Source of the DNA: Halobaculum marinum
GTDB taxonomy: Archaea > Halobacteriota > Halobacteria > Halobacteriales > Haloferacaceae
NCBI RefSeq assembly: GCF_029338555.1
Contig: NZ_CP119989.1
Location: 1,116,001 to 1,180,000, forward strand
Reading direction: 5' to 3'
Length of the DNA stretch: 64,000 nucleotides
Under the pieces are notes generated by a model. It had not been told where the DNA came from, ran no database searches, and saw nothing but the letters and a program-made list of their open reading frames with translations. Position 1 is the stretch's first letter, and the number at the start of each line of letters is the position of its first letter. Positions 43,701-53,100 of this stretch are shown piece after piece. Both the position numbers and the translations under genes were made by a program.

Positions 43701-44960
43701 ATGTCTGGAGACGAGGCCAACCCCTTCGAGAGCCTCCAAGAGCAGATCGACGACGCCGCCGCGTACCTCGACGTCGCGGACGACGTGATCGACCGGCTCA
43801 AGCACCCCGAGCGGGTGCTGGAGCTGAACCTCTCGGTCGACATGGACGACGGCACGCTCGGCCGCTTCAAGGCGTTCCGCTCGGAGTTCAACGGCGACCG
43901 CGGTCCGTACAAGGGCGGCATCCGCTACCACCCGGGCGTCACGCGTGACGAGGTGAAGGCGCTTTCTGGCTGGATGGTGTACAAGTGCGCGGTCGTCGAC
44001 ATCCCGTACGGCGGCGGGAAAGGCGGCATCGTCGTCGACCCCTCCGACCACTCCGAGGCGGAACTGGAACGCCTCACCCGGTCGTTCGCCGAAGAACTGC
44101 GCCCGTTCATCGGCGAAGACAAGGACATCCCGGCGCCCGACGTGAACACGGGCCAGCGGGAGATGAACTGGATCAAAGACACCTACGAGACGCTGGAGAA
44201 CACGACCGAACCCGGCGTCGTGACGGGCAAGTCGCTGGAGGCCGGCGGCTCGGAGGGGCGCGTCGAGGCGACCGGACGCTCGACGATGCTCACCGCCCGC
44301 GAGGCGTTCGACTACCTCGACATGGAGATGGAGGGCGCGTCGGTCGCCGTGCAGGGGTACGGCAACGCCGGCCACATCGCCGCCTACCTCATCGAGGACC
44401 TGGGCGCGAACATCGTCGCCGTCTCCGACTCCTCCGGTGCGGTGTACGCCGAGGACGGCCTCGACGCCCGTGACGTGAAACAGCACAAAAACGAGACGGG
44501 CTCGGTGTCGGGCTACCCCCACGCCGACGAGGAGTTCTCCAACGACGACCTCCTCACGCTCGACGTCGACCTGCTGGTGCCGGCGGCGCTGGAGAACGCC
44601 ATCGACGGCGACCTCGCGCGCGACGTGCAGGCCGACGTCATCGTCGAGGCGGCGAACGGCCCGCTGACGCCCGGCGCCGACGACGTGCTCACCGAGGCCG
44701 ACGTGCACGTGTTCCCCGACATCCTCGCGAACGCCGGCGGCGTCACCGTCTCCTACTTCGAGTGGGTGCAGAACCGCCAGCGCTTCTACTGGACCGAAGA
44801 GCGCGTCAACGACGAGTTGGAGCGCCACATCGTCTCCGCGTTCGACGACCTCACGACGTGTTACGAGGAGAACGACCTGCCGAACTTCCGCACCGCGGCG
44901 TACGTCGTCGCCATCCAGCGCGTCGTCGACGCGTTCACCGACAGCGGCAACTGGCCGTAG
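43701..44960 (+). CDS. Glu/Leu/Phe/Val dehydrogenase (glutamate dehydrogenase), second copy
   Basis: A 419-residue glutamate dehydrogenase, clearly paralogous to the divergent gene but lacking its N-terminal extension. Core motifs: [52 protein letters not shown] and [20 protein letters not shown]. The C-terminus ends [18 protein letters not shown]. Typical length for the hexameric enzyme. Its own TATA box is 28 bp upstream, with an inverted repeat just before it. Two adjacent GDHs may differ in cofactor (NAD catabolic versus NADP anabolic). Confidence 0.93.
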   Translation: MSGDEANPFESLQEQIDDAAAYLDVADDVIDRLKHPERVLELNLSVDMDDGTLGRFKAFRSEFNGDRGPYKGGIRYHPGVTRDEVKALSGWMVYKCAVVDIPYGGGKGGIVVDPSDHSEAELERLTRSFAEELRPFIGEDKDIPAPDVNTGQREMNWIKDTYETLENTTEPGVVTGKSLEAGGSEGRVEATGRSTMLTAREAFDYLDMEMEGASVAVQGYGNAGHIAAYLIEDLGANIVAVSDSSGAVYAEDGLDARDVKQHKNETGSVSGYPHADEEFSNDDLLTLDVDLLVPAALENAIDGDLARDVQADVIVEAANGPLTPGADDVLTEADVHVFPDILANAGGVTVSYFEWVQNRQRFYWTEERVNDELERHIVSAFDDLTTCYEENDLPNFRTAAYVVAIQRVVDAFTDSGNWP

Positions 44961-45048
44961 TCGGTCGTCGCGCCGTCGACCGGCGACGACTGAACCGTCG
45001 CGACCCAGCCCGTCGAGATGGCACCGGTTCTCCGTCTCCGGGATTCGA

Positions 45049-45064
45049 GTGATAGATCTATCAC
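45049..45064 (+). promoter_or_regulatory. 16-bp perfect palindrome over the core promoter of the 45.1-kb membrane protein gene
   Basis: GTGATAGATCTATCAC is a perfect dyad centred about 30 bp upstream of the ATG at 45087, exactly where the TATA box should be (AGATCTATC). A palindrome of this length in the TATA position is unlikely by chance, and fits a homodimeric repressor that blocks TBP. Confidence 0.7.
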
Positions 45065-45086
45065 AGAGCGGTGTGATTGTGGTGGT

Positions 45087-45488
45087 ATGATCGGTCGTGC
45101 GCTCCCGCTGGCACTCGCCAGCGCCGTCACCACGCTGTTAGTCGCCGGGGCAGTCGCTATCGAGACGGCCAGCGCCGCCGGACTCGGCGGACCGGGCGTC
45201 GGAATCATCGGCGTCCTCGTGGGACTCGTGGCCGCCCTCGTCGCGGCTGTCGTCGTCGGCCTCGCCGTCACCTCCGGGCGACTCTCCCGGAACGCGACGG
45301 TCGCGCTCGTCGCGTACGGGACTCTCGGCGTCGTGTTCCTCGCGGTCGCCGCCCTCAAGTACGTGAACGTGCCCGGCGCAGACGAGACGTTCACGATGCC
45401 CGTCCAGGTGGTCGTCAGCGTCGCGTGTGCGGTCGCCGCCGCCGCCCTCGTCGCCCGCTCTGGACGACCCGACGCCGCTGCGACCTGA
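45087..45488 (+). CDS. Four-TM membrane protein of unknown function
   Basis: A 133-residue hydrophobic protein with four TM segments (about 4-28, 34-60, 70-92, 105-125). Loops are short; the second loop is SGRLSRNATVA and the third YVNVPGADETFTMPVQ. ATG at 45087 chosen over an in-frame Met 23 codons upstream because the upstream one lies before the promoter palindrome. Function unknown. Regulation by the dyad suggests it is induced under a specific condition. Confidence 0.72.
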   Translation: MIGRALPLALASAVTTLLVAGAVAIETASAAGLGGPGVGIIGVLVGLVAALVAAVVVGLAVTSGRLSRNATVALVAYGTLGVVFLAVAALKYVNVPGADETFTMPVQVVVSVACAVAAAALVARSGRPDAAAT

Positions 45489-45563
45489 CGCTCCGGCACC
45501 CGTCGACGGACGCGTCGCCAGGCCCAGTGAGATTCTTGGGCGTCCACCCCCTCCGATCAACGG

Positions 45564-46097
45564 ATGACTCCTCGCGTCGACGCCCTCTACACCGCCCCCG
45601 AGGACTCCGCCCCGATGGTCGACCACGACGAGGTCAGCCTCGTCCCCGGCGGCATCGAGGGCGACCGCTACCTGAACGGCACCGGCTACTACTCCCCGTA
45701 CGACGTGTGTGAGGTGACGCTCGTCGACGCCGGCGCCCTCGACAGTATCCGCGACGACCTCGGCATCGACCTCACTGACGGTCGCCACCGCCGCAACGTC
45801 GTCGTCCGGGGCGCCGACCTCCAAGACCTCCTCGGCGCGACGTTCCGCGTCGGCGACCCCGACGCTGGTGCCGTCCTGCGCGGCACTCGCCCGCGCCCGC
45901 CGTGTGCCCACGTCGAACAGGTCGCCGGCGAGGACGGGGTCGCTCGCGCGCTGCGGGGGCGCCGCGGTGGAATCTGTGCGGATGTCGTCGCGCCCGGGAC
46001 CGTCGCCGTCGGCGACGAAATCGAGGTGGTGGAGGGCGACCCACGCTCGGAGGGGCGGCGGATCGTCGACCGCCTCCGCGAGTCGCTCGGTCGCTGA
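45564..46097 (+). CDS. MOSC-domain protein
   Basis: A 177-residue MOSC domain, a fold that binds molybdenum cofactor and transfers sulfur. The characteristic start LVPGGIEGDRYLNGTGYYSP is present, followed by CEVTLVDAGALDSIRDDLGI and RHRRNVVVRGADLQDLLGA. The conserved cysteine is in GTRPRPPCAHVEQ, and the barrel closes with GICADVVAPGTVAVGDEIEV. GATTCTTGGG about 28 bp upstream is a probable TATA box. Possible roles are sulfurated Moco handling or detoxification of N-hydroxylated substrates. Confidence 0.88.
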   Translation: MTPRVDALYTAPEDSAPMVDHDEVSLVPGGIEGDRYLNGTGYYSPYDVCEVTLVDAGALDSIRDDLGIDLTDGRHRRNVVVRGADLQDLLGATFRVGDPDAGAVLRGTRPRPPCAHVEQVAGEDGVARALRGRRGGICADVVAPGTVAVGDEIEVVEGDPRSEGRRIVDRLRESLGR

Positions 46098-46184
46098 GGT
46101 GACGCATCGACCGACTCGTCGGTCGCGTGCACCGGCGCCGCACGACCGGCCGACGGCTTTTCGGGGGGTCGACGTACCTGTGGT

Positions 46185-47285
46185 ATGCACACACGGCACA
46201 CGCGGCACACGCGGCGGCGGTTTCTGGGCGGCGTCGGCGCAGCGGGGGTCGCGGCCCTCGCCGGGTGTACCGGCGGTGCCGTGCCGGGGAGCGGCGGTGA
46301 CGGCGTCGCCGACCTGTTCGACTCGGGGCCGCCGACGCGGGACGACCCGCTGTACCAGCCGTTGGACGCGGCCGCCGTGCGCGACGCGACCGTGAGCGGT
46401 GGCCCGGGCAAAGACGGCATCCCGTCGGTCGACCAACCGCAGTTCGCCGCCGCGGATGACGTGACGCTCGCCGACGACCGCATCGTGTTCGGCTACGCCG
46501 GCGAGACAGATGTGAAGGCGTATCCCCAGCACGTGCTCGTCTGGCACGAGGTCGCCAACGACACGCTCGACGGGACGAACGTCGCCGTCACCTACTGCCC
46601 GCTCACGGGCACCGCGATGGGGTTCGAGCGCGGCGACACCACCTTCGGCGTGTCGGGGCGACTCGTGAACAACAACCTCGTGATGTACGACCGCGCGACC
46701 GACTCGCGGTGGCCGCAGGTGCTCGCGACGGCGGTCTCCGGCCCCCACGAGGGTGACCAACTCCGCGAGGTCCGACTCGTGTGGACGACGTGGGGACAGT
46801 GGCGCCGTGCCCACCCCGACACGCAGGTCATGACTGAGAACACCGGCTACGCCCGACGCTACGGCGCCGATCCGTACGGGAACTACAACCCGACCAGCGG
46901 CTACTACGCCGCCGAGAGCCGGACGCTGTTCGCGCCGCTCGACGACGGGTGGCGAGACGTCCAGTCGGACGCCAAACGAGTGGTATTCGCCGCCAGGACC
47001 GCCGACCGCGCGCTGGCGTTCGACCGCCCGGCGGTGATGCGGGCCGACCTGCTCGCGACTGACGACGGCGCGTTCCTCGCGGCGTACGATCCGACGCTGA
47101 ACACGGCCCACGTGTACCGCGCGGGCGAGGCAACGGTCGAGCCGTCCGGCGAGAAAGACGGCCGGTTCCTCGTCGACGGCGCCGTCCACGACGCCGCCGC
47201 GCTCCCACTGGCCCCCGTCTACTCGTTCGACGCGATGTGGCACGCCGTCGGCGGATTCTACCCCGAGGCCGCCTATGTCTCGTGA
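46185..47285 (+). CDS. DUF3179 protein, predicted Tat-exported lipoprotein
   Basis: A 366-residue secreted protein. A twin-arginine signal with lipobox is visible: HTRRRFLGGVGAAGVAALAG followed by Cys28, which would be lipidated. The mature part is the DUF3179 domain: DVKAYPQHVLVWHEVANDTL, the hallmark TYCPLTGTAMGF and the downstream GRLVNNNLVMYDRATDS, then TLFAPLDD and MWHAVGGFYPEAA. Function unproven; the conserved Cys-containing TYCPLTGTA suggests redox or metal binding. The gene overlaps the next one by 11 bp. GGCTTTTCGG is about 27 bp upstream. Confidence 0.85.
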   Translation: MHTRHTRHTRRRFLGGVGAAGVAALAGCTGGAVPGSGGDGVADLFDSGPPTRDDPLYQPLDAAAVRDATVSGGPGKDGIPSVDQPQFAAADDVTLADDRIVFGYAGETDVKAYPQHVLVWHEVANDTLDGTNVAVTYCPLTGTAMGFERGDTTFGVSGRLVNNNLVMYDRATDSRWPQVLATAVSGPHEGDQLREVRLVWTTWGQWRRAHPDTQVMTENTGYARRYGADPYGNYNPTSGYYAAESRTLFAPLDDGWRDVQSDAKRVVFAARTADRALAFDRPAVMRADLLATDDGAFLAAYDPTLNTAHVYRAGEATVEPSGEKDGRFLVDGAVHDAAALPLAPVYSFDAMWHAVGGFYPEAAYVS

Positions 47286-47937
47286 CGGGGCGACCGTGAC
47301 CGCCCGCGCCGACCCGCTTGCGGTGGTCCGGGTCGCGGTCGGGCGGACGAGGCGCGCGCTCGGGGCCGCGCTCGTGGACCGCGTCTCGGCGGGCGTGCTG
47401 GTCGCCGCGGCGGGTGCCTACGTACTGGTGTACCTGTTCGCCGTCGGCGACCTCGGTCGCGCGACACCGACCGTCGTTGCGACCGGCGAGTCACCTGCGG
47501 TCGGCCTGACGGTCGCGGCTGAGCCGGTCGCCCGCGCGGTCGGTGGCGAGGCCGTCGCGCTGGTCACTGTCGGCCCTGTGGAGGTCCTCTTCGCACCGGT
47601 GACGCTCGTCGTCGCGACCGGATTGGGGCTGCTGGTGGGCGCGAACCTCGCGCTGTCGACGCTGGCGTGGCGCAAGCCGACGCTGTGTGGCGTCTCCCCG
47701 GCCTCGGGACTCGCCGCCGGCCTCCCAGCGTTGCTGTCGGGAACGGCCTGCTGTGGTCCGTTGCTGTTCATCGTGTTGGGGCTGCAGGCGACGAGCGCGG
47801 CGCTGACGGCGGTCGCGTGGCTTCGCCCGGTCGCCGCACTCCTGCTGGTCGCCTCGCTGGTGTGGGCGGCGTGGCGCCTCGACGTTCAGCTGTCGGCCGC
47901 CGGCGACTCCTCGGGGAAGATGCTCTCGGGGATGTAG
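47275..47937 (+). CDS. Membrane protein with CCGP motif, coupled to DUF3179 gene
   Basis: A 220-residue protein with about five TM segments. A helix near residues 155-170 carries LLSGTACCGPLLFIVLG; adjacent cysteines followed by Gly-Pro in a membrane helix are reminiscent of metal-handling membrane proteins such as MerT, but no family is certain. Overlap of 11 bp with the DUF3179 gene implies co-translation. The 3' end also overlaps the convergent formamidase gene by 52 bp. Confidence 0.72.
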   Translation: MSRDGATVTARADPLAVVRVAVGRTRRALGAALVDRVSAGVLVAAAGAYVLVYLFAVGDLGRATPTVVATGESPAVGLTVAAEPVARAVGGEAVALVTVGPVEVLFAPVTLVVATGLGLLVGANLALSTLAWRKPTLCGVSPASGLAAGLPALLSGTACCGPLLFIVLGLQATSAALTAVAWLRPVAALLLVASLVWAAWRLDVQLSAAGDSSGKMLSGM

Positions 47938-48887
47938 GCCGTCACCGTCCAGTTGGGTGCGTCGACCACCTCGCTGATCTTCAGGTCCATCGCCGCCGAG
48001 CAGAGGATGTACGCCTCGCCGCGGGTGAGCCCCCGGTGGTCGTGGAGGTGGGTGATCATGTGGCGGGTGGCCTTCCGCGTCGCCTCCATCAGGTCGGGGT
48101 CGATGCCGGTCGTCGCGTACATCGGCTCGTCGTGGCCCGTCGGTGTGAACGGCCCGGTCGTCGTGAACTCGGGCTGTTCGATGTCGAGGTCCTTGCGCAC
48201 CCGGAAGCGGGCGGTGACGAACATCGGCGCTTCGACGCCCGTGACGCACACCTCGCCGTCGCCCTGCGCGGCGTGGCAGTCGCCCGTCGAGAACAGTGCG
48301 CCGTCGACCTCCACAGGGAGCCGAACCGTCGACCCGGCGGTCATGTGCTTCACGTCCATGTTGCCCCCGACCGAGCGCGGCGGGAGCGTGTCGTGGGGGC
48401 CTGCCTCCGCGGGGGCGTTCCCGATGACGCCCGGGAACGGATCCAGCGGCACCTCGATTTCGTTGACGAACTTGCCAACATCGCCCTGCAGGTCCCAGAT
48501 GTGGATGCCGGGCTCCTCAAAGTCCTCCGGGAGCAGACCCAGCCCCATCTCGCCGGGGAAGTAGACGTTGTACCCCCAGCCCTTGTGCTGGAGGTCGAGC
48601 AGGTCGACCTCGAGCACGTCGCCCGGTTCGGCGCCCTCGACGTACACCGGGCCGGTGAGCGGGTGGACCGGGTCGAAGCTCACGTCGAGTACGTCCTCCG
48701 CGGTCGTCTCCACGTCGATCTGGCCGTCGACGGCGTCGCGACACTCGAAGCGCACCACGTCGCCGTCGGCGATGGTCAGCGCCGGCTCCAGCGAGTTGTC
48801 CCACGCGGAGTGGATATTGCGGTCCGCGTCCGAGAGGTGGTGGTCGACGGTGTACGTCGTCGGCTCGGCGTCTGTCTCGTCCGGCAT
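47886..48887 (-). CDS. Acetamidase/formamidase family amidase
   Basis: A 333-residue FmdA/AmdA-type amidase that hydrolyses short amides such as formamide to ammonia and acid. Recognisable blocks: RFECRDAVDGQID near residue 45, VHPLTGPVYVEGAEPGDVLE, LPPRSVGGNMDVKHMTAGST and the C-terminal LSDADRNIHSAWDNSL. Acidic His/Cys residues (STGDCHAAQGDGEVC) form the active-site region. GTTAAGC about 30 bp upstream of the ATG fits a leaderless promoter. Together with two GDHs it may serve nitrogen scavenging. Convergent overlap with the preceding gene. Confidence 0.9.
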   Translation of the reverse strand: MPDETDAEPTTYTVDHHLSDADRNIHSAWDNSLEPALTIADGDVVRFECRDAVDGQIDVETTAEDVLDVSFDPVHPLTGPVYVEGAEPGDVLEVDLLDLQHKGWGYNVYFPGEMGLGLLPEDFEEPGIHIWDLQGDVGKFVNEIEVPLDPFPGVIGNAPAEAGPHDTLPPRSVGGNMDVKHMTAGSTVRLPVEVDGALFSTGDCHAAQGDGEVCVTGVEAPMFVTARFRVRKDLDIEQPEFTTTGPFTPTGHDEPMYATTGIDPDLMEATRKATRHMITHLHDHRGLTRGEAYILCSAAMDLKISEVVDAPNWTVTAYIPESIFPEESPAADS

Positions 48888-49001
48888 GATCTCACCGTAC
48901 AACTGACGACCGCTTAACACGAGTGGGCGGTTCGTGAGCCGTGGGACTCGCCGAATCTCCCCGCCGATAGCCGGGATGGGGGCTTCTTGTGTCTGGCGCG
49001 A

Positions 49002-50156
49002 GTGACCGGTTCCGTGACGACCCCCTCCATCGCTCAGGCCGCGTTCGACGCGCTCCCCGTCCAGACCGCCGTCGTCGACTCGGCGGGAGTCATCGTGCGG
49101 ACGAACGCCGCGTGGCGGGCGTTCGACGACTGGGACGGTGTCGACCCAGTCGCAGACCCGACCGGGCGGAACTACCTCCGGGTGTGTCGCCAGACGGGCG
49201 AGCGAGGCGACGCCGACGGCGACCGGTCACCCGCGGTCGACGGCGGCGTCCGGGCGGGTGCGACCGGGGCAGACGTGGACGGCGCGATGGTCGCCGACGG
49301 CATCGAGGCGGTGCTGGTCGGCGACCGGGAGACGTTCGACCACGAGTACGCCTGCCACTCGCCCGACGAACGTCGGTGGTTCCTCATGCGAGCCTCGGCG
49401 GTCGATCACGAGGGCGAGACGTACGCACAGGTGTTCCACCTCGACATCACCGAGCGGAAACTGGCCGAGGCGACGCTGGAGTCGCGCAACGACCGCCTGG
49501 AGACGCTCGCGGGCGTGCTCGCACACGACCTCCGCAACCCGCTCCAGGTCGTGCAGGGGCGAAGCGAACTGCTCGACGCTCGCCTCGACGACGCCGAGGG
49601 GGACGCTGAACGGACCGACGAGACGGCCGCGGATCTGGAGTCGATCCGGTCGTCGGCAGACCGGATCGGGGCGATCATCGGCGACGCGCTGCAGCTCGCA
49701 CGCGGCGGGTTCTCCTCGGGGGACCCACCGACCGAACTCCGACTGCGCGCGGCGGCCGAGACGGCGTGGGAGCACGTCCGAGCGGACGAAGCGACGTTGC
49801 GCGTCACCGACTCGTTCGCGTTCGAGGGACGGGCGGGGCCGGTCGGGCAGATTCTGGAGAACTTGCTCGCGAACGCCGTCGACCACGGTGGCCCGGACGT
49901 GACGGTCGTCGTGGGGGTGCTCGTCGCCGACGCGACGGAGCCGTCGGGCTTCTACGTCGCAGACGACGGGCCGGGAATCGACCCCGAGCAGCGCTCGGCG
50001 GTGTTCGACCCCGGCCACACCACCGGCGACGACGGCACCGGCTTGGGGCTGGCTATCGTCGAGCAGTTCGTCGAGGCGCAAGGGTGGTACGTCGAGGTCG
50101 TCGCGGGGAGCGACGGCGGCGCACGCTTCGAGATTCGCGGCGTCGGCCCCGTCTGA
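49002..50156 (+). CDS. Soluble PAS-domain histidine kinase
   Basis: A ~384-residue kinase without TM segments. A PAS domain (SIAQAAFDALPVQTAVVDSA, FHLDITERKLAEATLESR) precedes HisKA with phospho-acceptor His175 (VLAHDLRNPLQVVQG), and HATPase with N box ENLLANAVDHGG, G1 VADDGPGIDPEQR and G2 GDDGTGLGLAIVEQF. GTG at 49002 or 49014 is the likely start; an upstream TTG is also in frame. Divergent from the amidase gene and convergent with the giant FG-GAP gene. Partner unknown. Confidence 0.83.
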   Translation: MTGSVTTPSIAQAAFDALPVQTAVVDSAGVIVRTNAAWRAFDDWDGVDPVADPTGRNYLRVCRQTGERGDADGDRSPAVDGGVRAGATGADVDGAMVADGIEAVLVGDRETFDHEYACHSPDERRWFLMRASAVDHEGETYAQVFHLDITERKLAEATLESRNDRLETLAGVLAHDLRNPLQVVQGRSELLDARLDDAEGDAERTDETAADLESIRSSADRIGAIIGDALQLARGGFSSGDPPTELRLRAAAETAWEHVRADEATLRVTDSFAFEGRAGPVGQILENLLANAVDHGGPDVTVVVGVLVADATEPSGFYVADDGPGIDPEQRSAVFDPGHTTGDDGTGLGLAIVEQFVEAQGWYVEVVAGSDGGARFEIRGVGPV

Positions 50157-50176
50157 GTCGGGAGTCGCCCGGCTAC

Positions 50177-53100
50177 CTACCTGGCGAGGGCGAACAACCA
50201 GTCGATGAGCCCTTCGCCTTCATCCTCGTCGTCGTCGTCCCCTTCGTCGTCATCCTCCTCGCTCTCGTCGTCTTCATCGTCGTTCTCCTCGTCTTCAGCT
50301 TCGGCGTCGTCGGCGTCGTTGTCGACGTCGTCGTCCTCGCTCTCCGACGAGTCAGCTTGACCCTGCTCACCCGATTCGGGACCGCCGTCGTTCACCGTGT
50401 CGCTGTTGCCGTTAGCGTTCCCGTTGCCGTTGGCATTCCCATTTCCGTTCCCGTTGCCGTTGCCGTTCTCGTTGGCGTTGGCGTCACCGTTGCCATTCCC
50501 GTTGCCGTTGCCGTTGGCGTTCCCGTTCCCGTTTCCGTTGCCGTTGCCGTTGCCGTTGGCGTTCGCACCACCGTTCCCGTTGCCATTGCTATTCCCGTTC
50601 GCCCCGTTGTCGTCGTTGCCGTTGGCGCTGGAACTCCCGTTTGAATCGCCGGTGGCGTTGGTGTTCTCGGTGCCGTTCGCGGCCTGGGATTCGGTCGCGT
50701 CGGCGGGCGTTCCGTCGTTCGTAGAGTTCCCCTGCGTGCCGGCAGGCCCCGGGTCGGTACTGCCGTTGGTCCCGTTGCTGTTCGTGCTCTCACTGGCGTC
50801 GCTCGCACCTTGGCCGTTGGCACCTCCGTTACCGTTCCCGTTGGCACCGCCGTTTGCGCTCTCCGTGTCGCCGTTGCCGTTGGCGTTTGCGTTGCTGCCC
50901 TCGGTGTCGCCGTTGCCGTTGGCGTTCCCGTTTCCATTTCCGTTGGCGTCGCCGTTGCCGTTCCCGGGCCCGGCGTCGTCTCCGTCGGTCGGAGCGCCGT
51001 CACTGCCGTCGGCTTCGTCCTCCTGTTGACCGGGCGGGCCCTCGCCGTTCTCGGAGTCGCCGGAGTTACCCGCTTGGTTGTCGCCGCCCTGATCGTCTTC
51101 CTGCCCGGGCGCGCCCGAGGCGTCGTTCCCAGCGGCCGAATCGCCCTCCTCACCGGACTCAGGCTGCTCGTCCGCATCAGCGGGTCCGTCGCCACCGTCC
51201 GTCGATCCCTCGCCGTCGGAGTCGTCCGGGGGCGGGCCCTGTGAGTCGTCACCGGCAGGGTTCGACTCTTGGCCGTTCGACTGCTCGCTGTTCGATTCGT
51301 CTGGCGTCGACGAAGCGGACCCGTCCTCGGAGTCGTCGTTCGGGAGCTGATCTCCGTCGCCGTCGCCGTCGTCGGTGGTCGACGAGTCGCTGGACTCGCT
51401 TCCCTCCTCGCCGTTCGACTCACTCGCGTCGCCGGAACCGTTCGGGCGTCCGTCCGTCTCGTCGCCCTCGTCGCTCTGCTCCTCGTCGGGGGCGTTTCCG
51501 TCGTCGCCAGAGCCCTCGCTCTCGTCGTCGGTCGCGTCAGCGCCGTCGGCAGGTCCGCCGTCGTCGTTCCCCGGAGCGTCGTCGCTGTTGCCCGGTGTAT
51601 CGTCACTGTCGCCGCTCTGGTCGGCGTCGCTCTCGCTCGACCCCTCACCATCAGTACTCGATGCACTCTCGCCGGTGTCCTGGCCGTCGTCCGTCCCGTC
51701 AGGTGCACCGTCACCCGACTGATCGTCGTTGTTGCTGGACTCGTCGTTGTTTCCGGGTGCGTCATCGCTGTTGCCCGGTGCGTCGTTGTTGCTGGACTCG
51801 TCGCTGTTGCCGGGGGCGTCTTCGCTGTTGCCTGGTTCGCCGTCGTCGTTGCTGGACTCGTCGTCGTTGCCGGGTGCGTCGCCGCTGTTGCCCGGTGCTT
51901 CATCACCGTTGCTGGATTCGTCGCCGTTGTTCCCGGGTGCGTCATCGTTGCCGGGGGCGTCGTCGCTGTTGCCGGGTGCGTCGTCGCCGTTGTTGCTTGA
52001 TGCGCCTTCGCTGTTTCCGGGTGCGTCGTTGTTGCTGGACTGGTCGTCGTTGTTGCTGGACTGGTCGTCGTTGTTGCTGGACTGGTCGTCGTTGTTGCTG
52101 GACTGGTCGTCGTTGTTGCTGGACTGGTCGTCGTTGTTGCTGGACTGGTCGTCGTTGTTGCTGGACTGGTCGTCGTTGTTGCTGGACTGGTCGTCGTTGT
52201 TGCTGGACTGGTCGTCGTTGTTGCTGGACTGGTCGTCGTTGTTGCTGGACTGGTCGTCGTTGTTGCTGGACTGGTCGTCGTTGTTGCCCGATGCGCCGTT
52301 GTTGCCCGGCGCATCGTCGCCGTTGTTGCTAGATGTGTCGTCGCTGTTCCCGGGTGCGTCGTCGCCGTTCCCTTGTGCGTCACTCTCACCTTGGGTTGTC
52401 TCGTCCGTCTGGCCGCTCTCAGAAGCGCCAGTCGCGCCCCCGTCGTCCGGCCCACCCTCGGTCTCGTCGTCACCGCCGTCCTCTGGAGCCGAGTCGTCGT
52501 TCGACTCCTGATTCTCACCGTTTTGGCTCTGGCTGTCGCCGCTGGCACCGGTCGCCCCGCCCGACTCACTCTCGTCGGATTCGCCGCCGGTATCGCTGTC
52601 CGATGGCCCGGCGTCGCTGTCGGAGTCGTCTCCGTCGCCCGCGTCGTCCGCCGGCGCGTCACCGTCACCCTCCGCGTCGGAGTCACCCCCGCCGTTCTCG
52701 TCGTCGGTGTCGCTACCGCCAGCGCCGGCGGCGGAGTCACCGGCGTCGTCACCATCTCCGTCTCCGTCGTCTTCGGGTGAGTCGTCGTTCGAGCTCGACG
52801 CCCCGCCGCTCGCAGCGTCCTCGTCGTCATGCTCGTCGGCGGCGGACTGGTCCTCCGAGTCGTCGTCGCTCGCGTCGGCAGGATCGGTGTCTGCCGCCTC
52901 GGACCCGTCCGTCTCGTCGTTCGTCGCCCCGTCGTCGTTCGTCGCTCCGGCCCCGCCGGTCTCCGCGTCGTCGTTGCCGGACTGCGAGTCAGTCGGTCCG
53001 CTGTCGCTCACGTCACCAGTCGCGGGGCCGCTCGCGCTCGCGTCGCCGTCGAACACGCTCGCCGGGGCGCCGTCCACCCGCGACTCGTCGTCGTCGACAC

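Noticed and set aside
52031-52288. Regular repeat considered as a CRISPR array
   Set aside because: Units are directly adjacent with no unique spacers and keep the coding frame; no cas genes nearby.
50392-52830. Alternative-frame Thr/Arg/Ala-rich open frames in the low-complexity part of the FG-GAP gene
   Set aside because: Products of repetitive codons read out of frame; the frame with signal peptide and FG-GAP repeats is the genuine one.
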